DNA of 54,825 bases from a bacterium (GCA_029778565.1 JAKOQC010000453.1:1-54825); one strand, 5' to 3'; counted from the stretch's first letter, positions 9,331-19,369 are shown. Numbers and translations: made by a program. Notes: generated by a model from the sequence alone, not told the origin.

Positions 9331-10050
9331 TTAACATTGCGAAGCAATTGCCTCGGTCATGGCCGAAGCGTAGCCAGCATTACCGGCAGGGCTAAAGTGC
9401 AGATCGTCTGGAGCTTGCCAATCGCTGTGGCCAGCCATAGCTGCTTCCCAGTCCAGAAAATGAGCATTTAAGTAATTGGCCAGGTTGGCACGCATGGTTG
9501 CATTCATCTCTGGCCCCAGAACTTTAAGATTACGCACGGTATTGTGCTCTTGCACCCCCACCCAAATAACACAGGGTGTATCGCTCAGCGCCTGCAAAAC
9601 AGCTAGCTGATGATTACTAAAATTAATCATATGCAAAGCATGCTCGTTAGGGTTCTGAGCCAAAAATACCGGAATCAAATCATTCGTGCCGAGAGCAATA
9701 ACAATAACATCTGGGTGCTTGGTCTGGTGTACCTCACTAATAAGTGGCTCCAGCTGAACAGTAGAGCTACCAATCACACCGTGGATCTCGGGGTTTTGGT
9801 ACCTAGCAAGCTGAAATTGCAAATCACCCGTAGCGCCAAAGACAAGACTATCGCCAAAAACTGCTACCGTGCGAACTTGAACATGTGCTTTAGCAGTAGT
9901 GGGCGGAGACACAAACGGCAATGACAAAGCACTGCTCGATAAGGTTCCGCTAATAATGAGGATATTTATTCCAATAAGTATCGCGGCTAAAGAACCTAAT
10001 ACTATCAATATGTTCCTTCGCTGCACGTCCACAGCATCCACCTCTTTCAA
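9331..10050 (-). CDS. SGNH/GDSL hydrolase, membrane-anchored
   Basis: N-terminal TM; VAVFGDSLVFGATGD, VIVIALGTNDL, DDLHFSPAGNAGYA. Confidence 0.88.
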   Translation of the reverse strand: MKEVDAVDVQRRNILIVLGSLAAILIGINILIISGTLSSSALSLPFVSPPTTAKAHVQVRTVAVFGDSLVFGATGDLQFQLARYQNPEIHGVIGSSTVQLEPLISEVHQTKHPDVIVIALGTNDLIPVFLAQNPNEHALHMINFSNHQLAVLQALSDTPCVIWVGVQEHNTVRNLKVLGPEMNATMRANLANYLNAHFLDWEAAMAGHSDWQAPDDLHFSPAGNAGYASAMTEAIASQC

Positions 10051-10136
10051 CGTTCTAGAACAGCAGTATCATAGCATTTTTTTACTATTTTGTAAATACT
10101 TTTCTGGGTTGTTACCGTATTTGCTACAATAGAGGT

Positions 10137-11096
10137 ATGACAAATTTACCAGCCAACTGGGATGATCATCAACGCACACTAGGTGCCCACGTACTACAAA
10201 GTCATATTTGGACAACATTCCAGATGCAGGCTGGTCGCAAACCGTTTTACGCCTCGGGCAAAAACTTTAGCTGGGTTGGTTTTGAGAGACGAAGTCATGG
10301 CTTGCACTATCTTGCCTTGCCCTATGGCCCAACTATTCTCGAAGACCCACAAGCAGCGTATCTGTCTGTAATTAGCTCCGCTAAAAGTGCAGGTTTCGAT
10401 CTGGTAAGGGTAGAGCCGTATGGTACAGAAAATATTGAGGTTCTGCTATCGATGGGTGCACACAAAATTGCCGATGTTGAGCCACAATTTACCCAGATAA
10501 TTGACCTAAAAAAGCCCGAAGATGAGCTGCGAGCCGACTTAGCCTCGGGCCATCGCAATCGCATTAATACCGCTCCCAAACGCGGGGTAGAGGTGTACAA
10601 AACTAACTCTATAGATGAAATTGATGATTTCTTAGAGCTTATGCACGATACAGCGAAACACGCCGGTATTACCAATCACCCAGACGATTACTACCGTCAA
10701 ATGGCCGAGACCATGCTACCAAGTGGCGAGGCGAGTTTTTATGTTGCCAAAGCTGAGGGCAAAAAGGTAACTATCTCGCTTATTTATGATTATCATGGCA
10801 CCCGTTATTATGCCCACACTGGCAGTAATCAAGCCCTGAATAGGAAGTATAATGCTGGTGTATTTTTGGTCTGGCAGATGATGTTAGATGCCAAAGCCGA
10901 TGGGTTTTCGCACTTCGATCTCTGGGGTGTTGCTCCGCCAACTGCAGGCGAGAATCACAAATGGGCTGGCATAACGGCTTTTAAGCAAGGTTTTGGTGGT
11001 GATACCGTCGGTACACTTGGTACCTGGGACATTCCAATTAAAAAGGGTAAGTATCGACTCTACGGTATGTATCGCAAATTACGAGGTCGGACATGA
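10137..11096 (+). CDS. FemAB/FemX-like peptidyltransferase (GNAT fold)
   Basis: FDLWGVAPP, RRSHGLHYLALPYGP, TISLIYDYHGTRYYAHTGS. Confidence 0.85.
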   Translation: MTNLPANWDDHQRTLGAHVLQSHIWTTFQMQAGRKPFYASGKNFSWVGFERRSHGLHYLALPYGPTILEDPQAAYLSVISSAKSAGFDLVRVEPYGTENIEVLLSMGAHKIADVEPQFTQIIDLKKPEDELRADLASGHRNRINTAPKRGVEVYKTNSIDEIDDFLELMHDTAKHAGITNHPDDYYRQMAETMLPSGEASFYVAKAEGKKVTISLIYDYHGTRYYAHTGSNQALNRKYNAGVFLVWQMMLDAKADGFSHFDLWGVAPPTAGENHKWAGITAFKQGFGGDTVGTLGTWDIPIKKGKYRLYGMYRKLRGRT

Positions 11097-12163
11097 TCCG
11101 CTTTGCAAATGACGCAGAAGTAAAAGACTGGGACAGTCTAATTGCAGGCAATCCTGATGGTGGGCATATTTATCAGAGCTACGCCTGGAGCCAATTTAAG
11201 AAAACTAATGGTTGGGAACCACTCTACTGTGTTTACGAAGAACCAGGTGTAGTAGTGTATTTCACCCTTATTCGTAAATCTGCTGGTCTGCTTGGCACGG
11301 TCTACTACTGCTCGAAAGGCCCTGGAATATTCAGCAATTTTCACTCTAGTCACGATTCTCAGGCTCATTTTGCCGAGCTCTGTACACAGTTACCACACTT
11401 TATTGGCCACCACGACAAGCGAGCCATCTTAGTAAAGCTCGAACCAGAGCTTGAAGATGGTCAATTAGATCTCAGTAGGTTTGGACTTATTAAAAGCAAG
11501 GCCGATCTACAGTTTAAAGCCACTATTTTTGTCGATCTTAACCCAAGCGAAGAAGAGATTCTTGCAGGGTTTAAGCAAAAAACGCGCTACAACATTCGCC
11601 TGGCCGAGCGCAAAGGAGTAAAGACCGAATCACGTCCGATGGACAAGGAAGGGGTAGACTTAATGTTCTCGCTCATGTCTGCCACTCAAGAACGAGCCGG
11701 GTTTTTCTTACGCAAAAAAGACTATTTTGCCGGGTATTGGATGGAATTGTACCAAGCAGGCATGGCCGAATTTTTGGTAGCGACGTATAACGATGAGGTG
11801 CTCGCCGGCGTGTTTGCTACTACTTTTGCTACCAAGAGTTATTACAAAGATGGTGGGTCTTTCCCGATTCATCGCAACCTTATGGCACCGTACTTGCTAC
11901 AGTGGCGAGCCATGCAGTGGGCCAAAAAGAAAGGGGCAACAAGTTACGATATGGTAGCAGTGCCACCCAAGTCTCAGTTAGATAACCCCGAACACCATCA
12001 ATATGGGCTCTACCAATTTAAGCGTGGATTTAATGAAGAAGTAACCGAGTTTGTTGGCTGTTACGATCTGCCGATTGATTCACGCAAATTCCGTATATGG
12101 CAACGCCAAGAAAGTTATTATCTCCGCCTCTATGCCAAAATGACCAAGAACTTATTCTGGTAA
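11093..12163 (+). CDS. FemAB-like peptidyltransferase, tandem paralog
   Basis: QSYAWSQFKKTNGWEP, GFKQKTRYNIRLAERKGV, overlaps upstream stop (ACATGATC). Confidence 0.88.
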   Translation: MIRFANDAEVKDWDSLIAGNPDGGHIYQSYAWSQFKKTNGWEPLYCVYEEPGVVVYFTLIRKSAGLLGTVYYCSKGPGIFSNFHSSHDSQAHFAELCTQLPHFIGHHDKRAILVKLEPELEDGQLDLSRFGLIKSKADLQFKATIFVDLNPSEEEILAGFKQKTRYNIRLAERKGVKTESRPMDKEGVDLMFSLMSATQERAGFFLRKKDYFAGYWMELYQAGMAEFLVATYNDEVLAGVFATTFATKSYYKDGGSFPIHRNLMAPYLLQWRAMQWAKKKGATSYDMVAVPPKSQLDNPEHHQYGLYQFKRGFNEEVTEFVGCYDLPIDSRKFRIWQRQESYYLRLYAKMTKNLFW

Positions 12164-12178
12164 AATAAGCATATGAAT

Positions 12179-12242
12179 CCCGTTAAAAACCATAACAAAT
12201 TTTGGCACTTAACCCGTTACAAGGAAGGTTTCTAACGGGATG
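12179..12242 (+). promoter_or_regulatory. Leader hairpin overlapping the translation start of the hexose-P mutase gene
   Basis: CCCGTTAAAAACC (12179-12191) pairs 12/13 with GGTTTCTAACGGG (12227-12239) ending at the base before ATG. Confidence 0.65.
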
Positions 12243-13613
12243 AAGTTTGATAAAAATATCTTTAAATCCTACGACATTCGTGGGCTTAGCCCAGAAGAAC
12301 TCAGCCCCAAGGTGGCTTTTGCTATAGGGCGCGCCTTTGCCGATTTTGTGCCCAGTGGTGCTATTGCTGTCGGTAGAGATATGCGTACCGATTCTGCCGA
12401 GTTAGCCGAAGCACTCATTGCTGGGTTAGTAAAACAAGGTAGAGAAGTAATCAATTTAGGGCTGATTACTTCTGATATGATCTACTTTGCCGTTGGTTCT
12501 CTCAAGCTTGCCGGTGGCGCTATGATTACCGCTAGCCATAACCCCGGAGCCTATGATGGTATTAAGCTCACTGGGCTTGGCGTAGTACCAATAGGGGTAG
12601 ATAGTGGCTTGCTCACTATCGAGCAAGAGGTGAGCTCTGAGCACTTCAAAACCATTACTAAGGTCGGGAAGATAGAACAAAGAGAAATTACCAGCCAATG
12701 GATAGCTCACGCCTCAAAAATTGCTGGTACGATAGCGAAGCCTATAAAAGTTGGTATAGATTTCGGCAATGGTATGGCATCGATTTTTCTAAAAGACTTG
12801 CAGCAAACCACCCCTTTGCAAATAGATTACCTGTACGAAACGCTCGATGGCACATTTCCCAACCATGTAGCTAACCCTCTCTTGCCCGAAAACACCAAAG
12901 ATATTACTCAACTTGTTAAGAACAAGGGGTTAGAGTGCGGTATAGCTTTTGATGGTGACGGCGATAGGGCATTCTTGTGTGATGAGAGTGGAGCAATGCT
13001 TAGCGGCAGCGAACTAGGCGCGATATTGGCAATACATATCTTAAAAAAACACCCTGGTGCAACCATACTTTACAATGCTGTTTGCTCGCGCATAGTACCT
13101 CAAACTATCGAGGCTCACGGCGGAAAAGCTGTTCGTACCAAGGTTGGGCATAGTTTTATTAAGGCCGAGATGCGCAAACACCAAGCAGTCTTTGCCTGTG
13201 AACATTCTGGACATTTTTATTTTGCCGATAATTATAATGCCGACAGCGGCCTGATTGCTGCGTTGATGCTACTGCATATTCTCTCAATCAGTAAAGAATC
13301 ACTTTCGCAGATGGTCGCGCCACTGCGTACACAATACGTTCAATCGGGCGAAATTAATATAAGTTCAAAAGACATCCCTGCCGATTTAGAAAAAATAAAA
13401 CAAGCTTTCTCAGATGGAAAAATAGATGAGCTCGATGGCATAACCATAAATTATCCTCATTATTGGCTGAATGTACGCCCTAGCAATACTGAGCCATTTT
13501 TGCGAGTAAATATTGAGGCTGAAGACCCAATAATACTAAAAACTACCAAGCAAAAGATAGAGCATTTACTCGCCAAAAAGCCCTTGTCAGATCTGAGTTT
13601 GAGCGTACAATAA
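12240..13613 (+). CDS. Phosphomannomutase/phosphoglucomutase
   Basis: MITASHNPGAYDGIKLTG, FDGDGDRAFL, NTEPFLRVNIEA. Confidence 0.95.
   Translation: MKFDKNIFKSYDIRGLSPEELSPKVAFAIGRAFADFVPSGAIAVGRDMRTDSAELAEALIAGLVKQGREVINLGLITSDMIYFAVGSLKLAGGAMITASHNPGAYDGIKLTGLGVVPIGVDSGLLTIEQEVSSEHFKTITKVGKIEQREITSQWIAHASKIAGTIAKPIKVGIDFGNGMASIFLKDLQQTTPLQIDYLYETLDGTFPNHVANPLLPENTKDITQLVKNKGLECGIAFDGDGDRAFLCDESGAMLSGSELGAILAIHILKKHPGATILYNAVCSRIVPQTIEAHGGKAVRTKVGHSFIKAEMRKHQAVFACEHSGHFYFADNYNADSGLIAALMLLHILSISKESLSQMVAPLRTQYVQSGEINISSKDIPADLEKIKQAFSDGKIDELDGITINYPHYWLNVRPSNTEPFLRVNIEAEDPIILKTTKQKIEHLLAKKPLSDLSLSVQ
13584..13611 (+). promoter_or_regulatory. Sigma70 promoter TTGTCA-16-TACAAT in the 3' end of the mutase gene
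   Basis: TTGTCA 13584-13589; TACAAT 13606-13611. Confidence 0.55.
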
Positions 13614-13617
13614 CAAG

Positions 13618-13950
13618 TAGCACCTCTCACGTTCTGACCTAAGAGTCGCAAGGCACTCATCACGCTCCAAGCCTACCTTTCGGGCCGGAGCTCCCGCGCG
13701 CTAACCGCTCAGTACCCGCACTCGCAATGCGGCGAACACGGTCGGCTCTTAGGTCACTTTCTAGCTGGTGACACCCACCACATCCCGTCCATAGCACGTC
13801 ACCGGCGTTTCCCGGACCGACCTCTCCTCCCGCCCATGGTTGGCCGGTCTGGGAAATTCGAAAAAGGGCAGAGCACTGCACAGATACTCCTCCCTCTGTC
13901 TGTGCTCTGCACCTTTACTGCCAGCACCTAGGTTTCTAGGTGCTTTTTTA
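13618..13950 (+). ncRNA. Candidate GC-rich structured small RNA with two CUCCUCCC loops
   Basis: Helix GACCTAAGAGTCG (13636-13648)/CGGCTCTTAGGTC (13743-13755); hairpin GCTGGTGAC/GTCACCGGC; hairpin CCCGGACCG/CGGTCTGGG; hairpin GCAGAGCAC/GTGCTCTGC; own promoter and terminator; no convincing + strand ORF. Confidence 0.65.
13923..13950 (+). terminator. Rho-independent terminator
   Basis: AGCACCTAGGTTTCTAGGTGCTTTTTT. Confidence 0.85.
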
Positions 13951-13960
13951 TTATCTGCTT

Positions 13961-13989
13961 TTGCATTATCAACTTATCTGAAATAATAC
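13961..13989 (+). promoter_or_regulatory. Promoter TTGCAT-17-TAATAC
   Basis: Spacing and motifs; expected TSS just before CCCGTTA at 14001. Confidence 0.45.
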
Positions 13990-14000
13990 TATTTATGAGT

Positions 14001-14067
14001 CCCGTTAGAGTTTTAATGCGGGGCCCACAAATTTATATCATTTAAGTGAAGGAACCCTAACGGGATG
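14001..14067 (+). promoter_or_regulatory. Leader hairpin overlapping translation start, same design as at 12179-12242
   Basis: CCCGTTAGAGTT (14001-14012) pairs 11/12 with AACCCTAACGGG (14053-14064), ATG at 14065. Confidence 0.65.
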
Positions 14068-14931
14068 AGTGTCGCAGCCACAGAAAAAAAACTTCGTTCA
14101 TCAATTCTTGCTGTTATCTGTTATGGATCAGTATATGGTGTCGCCTATACCGATAGTCAAATCTTGCACTACATTCCAGTAAAGGCCAGTATTGTGGGGC
14201 TCCGTAATCATCTCGCCCGACTACAAAAGCGGGGGATAGTGTTGGTAGACAAACAGGGTCGCTACAAACTAAAGAGCTGCACCTACCCTTCACAAACCAC
14301 TCAAGAAAAAAACTGGCAAGAAATAGTCCGCTCGGCACAAAAACACACCCGGCTTTTACGTTCTATACCTTTTATTAAATCTATTGTAGTACTGCCCCAA
14401 AGTGACGAACGCAGTATTCGTATAGCTGTTATTGCCCTGCCAGCCCGTCTGCACCTTGCAAGACTCCTAGTAGAAAAGTTTTTTGCCTCGCGCAGCCTAG
14501 AAAACTCCCAAAAAAAACAGATTGAGGTAATAGACACTCTCTATTTTACGACTGCCGGGTTAAGATTCTTAGATGACTTTGGGTTTTCTGACCTAGATAG
14601 AACTATTTGTTTACTAAACGCCGAACCTATTTTTGGCAAAAAAGTTTGGCAAACAATGCTCGAAAAAAACGATTATCTTCGCTCGCAAAGCCCAAATTAT
14701 ATCTGGCCACGCAACCATACTGCTGTATATGCCAGCTCGATGCGCTTTTTAGACAGTTATGATGACAGAGCTTACAGAGCCTTTTTGCGTGCCATGGCAA
14801 ACAAAAAAGAATATCGTCATGGTGGGGCACTACTACGAATTCGGCCTGATGTTATTATTGCTGACCCCTACGCCGAGAAGAAAAAGCTATTAGCCCAGCG
14901 TTATGCTCAAACTCTACAAAAGATAAAGTAA
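14065..14931 (+). CDS. Nucleotidyltransferase-fold-like protein with apparently degenerate active site
   Basis: Resembles CPR nucleotidyltransferase proteins (PFIKSIVVL...LHLARLLVEKFF...LYFTTAGLRFLDD) but lacks GS-x-DxD. Confidence 0.5.
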   Translation: MSVAATEKKLRSSILAVICYGSVYGVAYTDSQILHYIPVKASIVGLRNHLARLQKRGIVLVDKQGRYKLKSCTYPSQTTQEKNWQEIVRSAQKHTRLLRSIPFIKSIVVLPQSDERSIRIAVIALPARLHLARLLVEKFFASRSLENSQKKQIEVIDTLYFTTAGLRFLDDFGFSDLDRTICLLNAEPIFGKKVWQTMLEKNDYLRSQSPNYIWPRNHTAVYASSMRFLDSYDDRAYRAFLRAMANKKEYRHGGALLRIRPDVIIADPYAEKKKLLAQRYAQTLQKIK

Positions 14932-14961
14932 AAAATATTATTATAAAATGGTCAAAAGTTA

Positions 14962-14990
14962 TTGACAAGTATATATGGGTGTGCTAGAAT
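14962..14990 (+). promoter_or_regulatory. Consensus sigma70 promoter TTGACA-17-TAGAAT
   Basis: TTGACA 14962-14967; TAGAAT 14985-14990. Confidence 0.8.
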
Positions 14991-14996
14991 ACTTGT

Positions 14997-15769
14997 TATC
15001 GCTTCGGGAGACCGAAGAGTGCAGCTTGACGAAGTAAAGTCTAAAGTCTTGGGACCGGCCACGTGCCACGGCAAGTGCGAAGTCTAAATGCCATGCCGAG
15101 CAGTAGTTAGCTATTGCTCGGCGGTTCGGCAGTCGTCGCCAGACTCAAGTGTGGCGGTGGCGGCCAGGTAACCAATCCTGGCGGCCACCGCCCTCGTCCC
15201 ATCCACCCACGACACAGATAAGATGTGAAGGAGGTGATTCCGCCGGACTGTTCAAGCCCCTGGCCGCAAGGTTGAGGGGTACGGGGTAAACCCGCAGCGC
15301 ACACGGATGCACACAGAACCGACCCGCCGGCTTCGAGCCGGCTTCGAGGAGATACAGCCAGGAGCGGGGGAGCAATGATCGGTTTTCTCACCAGGTAGCC
15401 TAGCTACTTAGCAGTTCTGACTCGCAGATTTCAGGGCAGAAGCCCTGGTCTCGAGCAGATAAGTAGCCGGGCACCCCTCATGGGGATGAGCTGAAACAAC
15501 GTGCTGGGAACACACAAAGGTAGAGGCCGGTGTGCGGACTTTGGAGGATGTTGGGCGATAAATCGTAACGCACCGACCACCAGAATCGACACAACGCCCA
15601 GAAAAGCCTTTGCTCAGCATTGTTACCTGATCTGTCGTCGCCGGGTGTGGCTCCCCGCCCAGGGGAGCCCACCCGGCGCGACACGACTTTTACTTCGTCG
15701 CTTTTCCAGATAGATTAATACTTAATACATCTGAAGAAGCTTACAAACACCCTATCTAGGGTGTTTTTT
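14997..15769 (+). ncRNA. Candidate large (~770 nt) structured noncoding RNA, class unrecognised
   Basis: Own promoter and terminator; closing helix 15028-15041/15685-15699; many strong hairpins (15002-15017, 15095-15122, 15153-15192, 15404-15468, 15633-15683); no plausible + strand ORF. Confidence 0.78.
15745..15769 (+). terminator. Rho-independent terminator
   Basis: AAACACCCTATCTAGGGTGTTTTTT. Confidence 0.88.
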
Positions 15770-15773
15770 GCTA

Positions 15774-15802
15774 TTGACTATATTTTCTCCTACCTTTACA
15801 CT
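15774..15802 (+). promoter_or_regulatory. groESL promoter TTGACT-17-TACACT
   Basis: Immediately upstream of CIRCE. Confidence 0.65.
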
Positions 15803-15807
15803 AAATA

Positions 15808-15834
15808 TTAGCACTCTCACTATTAGAGTGCTAA
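15808..15834 (+). promoter_or_regulatory. CIRCE operator (HrcA binding site)
   Basis: Exact TTAGCACTC-N9-GAGTGCTAA. Confidence 0.97.
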
Positions 15835-15922
15835 TGCTTTCAAATAACGAATACTGTTCGAGGCTTGTCGAGAATACGTTCTCGCTAATGCTCGAATAAT
15901 AACCAAAGAAGGAGATAGCACA

Positions 15923-17829
<1,907 letters not shown>

Positions 17830-17849
17830 CCCGCAAGCTACAACTACTA

Positions 17850-17877
17850 AAAAGACCTCTCTTACAGGGGTCTTTTT
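17850..17877 (+). terminator. Rho-independent terminator after groEL
   Basis: AAAAGACCTCTCTTACAGGGGTCTTTTT. Confidence 0.85.
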
Positions 17878-17899
17878 GTTATACAGATGTTATTTATAC

Positions 17900-17928
17900 T
17901 TGACTTTTTAAATTACTTATGCTACAAT
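17900..17928 (+). promoter_or_regulatory. Sigma70 promoter TTGACT-17-TACAAT
   Basis: Motifs and spacing. Confidence 0.75.
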
Positions 17929-17974
17929 AGCGCACGAGTCTTGAAGAGTTCACGACTAGAACAAGGGAGAAACA

Positions 17975-18265
17975 TTGGCCAACATCATCGTGGTGCAGGG
18001 CCCCAGCGGTGTGGCACACGTCGCGGAGCTGGGTGAGATCGAGGAGATCTTCGATCTGCCGGCCTACCAGGCCGACCCCCGCCTGACCGTGGTCAACGAC
18101 CCGATCGAAGAGGACGCCATCTACGGCGTCGGCTTCGACCCTCACCGCCAAAGGGTGCTCGATGAGATCTCACTCGGTGGGATCTTCCCGTGTACGGTGC
18201 GTGAGCATCATCGCGAGCTCCGCACCGATGGGCACCCGGCCCGACCCACCAAGTGGCACAAGTAG
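17975..18265 (+). CDS. GC-rich orphan small protein (96 aa, TTG start)
   Basis: RBS AAGGGAGA; near-saturated GC3; own promoter and terminator. Confidence 0.75.
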   Translation: MANIIVVQGPSGVAHVAELGEIEEIFDLPAYQADPRLTVVNDPIEEDAIYGVGFDPHRQRVLDEISLGGIFPCTVREHHRELRTDGHPARPTKWHK

Positions 18266-18304
18266 CCACTTGTTGACCAAGCAGGCGAAAGACCTGCCAA
18301 ACCA

Positions 18305-18330
18305 AGCCAGCTCCAAGTGAGCTGGCTTTT
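18305..18330 (+). terminator. Rho-independent terminator
   Basis: AGCCAGCTCCAAGTGAGCTGGCTTTT. Confidence 0.85.
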
Positions 18331-18446
18331 ACTTTATCTGGTTAACAGTTGTGAAATGTCTATATTTCTAGGCCTATTTCACGACTAGAACTATCGAAAT
18401 ATATCTGATATACTAAAAACCGTTTCGCACCTTTTTAGGAGGCTCT

Positions 18447-19244
18447 ATGAGTACTGCCCAAGAGCTCAAACAAGAGGCTGACAAGTTTCACCTAGCAGGT
18501 AGAGGCGACAAAGCCATACCGCGCTATCAGAGAGCACATCAGTTGTTTCTCGATTCTGACAGGAGTGATGAAGCTATTGAGTGTCTGCATGCTCTTGGAG
18601 TAGCCCAGGTGTTTGCTGATGATGAAATTGCGGGGATTGCTACGCTCAAATCAGCTTTAGCCCAGCATCAAGCAGCCCGACATCAAGAAGGTATAGGTCG
18701 GGTTCAGCGCGATATTGGTATTGCTTACATGATGTATCGACATTACTTTGATTCCTTAGAGTATTTACTTGCCTCGAGAGCCACATTGTCCCTTACCGAG
18801 AGCTTTGCCGAGCAAGGTATAACAGAAGCCAAGATAGGCCGTCTGTATGCTCTAGATGGCGAATATGCAGGTATTGATGAATGCTTTGATATCGCTTATC
18901 AGTTAATTAACAAGGCCGGTCATCAGGCATATCTGATGGCAGCCCAGATAGATAATGCCTTTGCTTGTCTTGAACAATCCCAGATTGGCTTTCTAGAAAA
19001 TCACCTCAATTCAGCCTGGCAGTTGTTAGTAGAAGCAGGTGAGGTTTCACTGCAGCGCCGCCGGGTTGCTCAAATATATGGTCTGCGAATTCGTTTGGCA
19101 ATAAACAAGAAGGAATGGCTGTATGCTCGTAAACTGCTACAGCAAGATCTGGCAAATGTGTTGAGTGACATTTCACCAGGTTGCCTAGCAGTATTAGAGA
19201 GAGAATTGCAGCTTAAGCAAATGCAAGAAACGCTCAATTTCTAA
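18447..19244 (+). CDS. TPR-like helical repeat protein
   Basis: RBS AGGAGG; repeats GRGDKAIPRYQRAHQLF, DEAIECLHALGVAQV. Confidence 0.8.
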   Translation: MSTAQELKQEADKFHLAGRGDKAIPRYQRAHQLFLDSDRSDEAIECLHALGVAQVFADDEIAGIATLKSALAQHQAARHQEGIGRVQRDIGIAYMMYRHYFDSLEYLLASRATLSLTESFAEQGITEAKIGRLYALDGEYAGIDECFDIAYQLINKAGHQAYLMAAQIDNAFACLEQSQIGFLENHLNSAWQLLVEAGEVSLQRRRVAQIYGLRIRLAINKKEWLYARKLLQQDLANVLSDISPGCLAVLERELQLKQMQETLNF

Positions 19245-19250
19245 TACTTA

Positions 19251-19275
19251 CCCTATCAATTTGATAGGGTTTTTT
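19251..19275 (+). terminator. Rho-independent terminator
   Basis: CCCTATCAATTTGATAGGGTTTTTT. Confidence 0.85.
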
Positions 19276-19340
19276 ATATTATATAAACACTTTTTTCTAT
19301 CTGTAAAATCAAAAATATAGGGCTTTTTTGCTAAAAAGTA

Positions 19341-19369
19341 TTGACATTTATTACAAAGTTTGCTATACT
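19341..19369 (+). promoter_or_regulatory. Sigma70 promoter TTGACA-17-TATACT
   Basis: TTGACA 19341-19346; TATACT 19364-19369. Confidence 0.8.

Noticed and set aside
13660-13881. Minus-strand 73-aa ORF in the 13.7-kb RNA
   Set aside because: Antisense to the terminator-defined transcript, no RBS, no recognisable domain.
15107-15391. Minus-strand ORFs of 94 and 76 aa within the large RNA
   Set aside because: Low-complexity translations of hairpin-rich GC sequence, antisense to a well-defined promoter-terminator unit.
14997-15769. Interpretation of the large RNA as RNase P RNA or tmRNA
   Set aside because: There is a vague similarity to RNase P around GGGGTAAACCC...GCACACAGAACC. However, the canonical GAGGAAAGTCC and 3' ACAGAA..CGGCTTA segments, tmRNA ends and a tag ORF were not found, and the RNA is too long. 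A cmscan would settle this.
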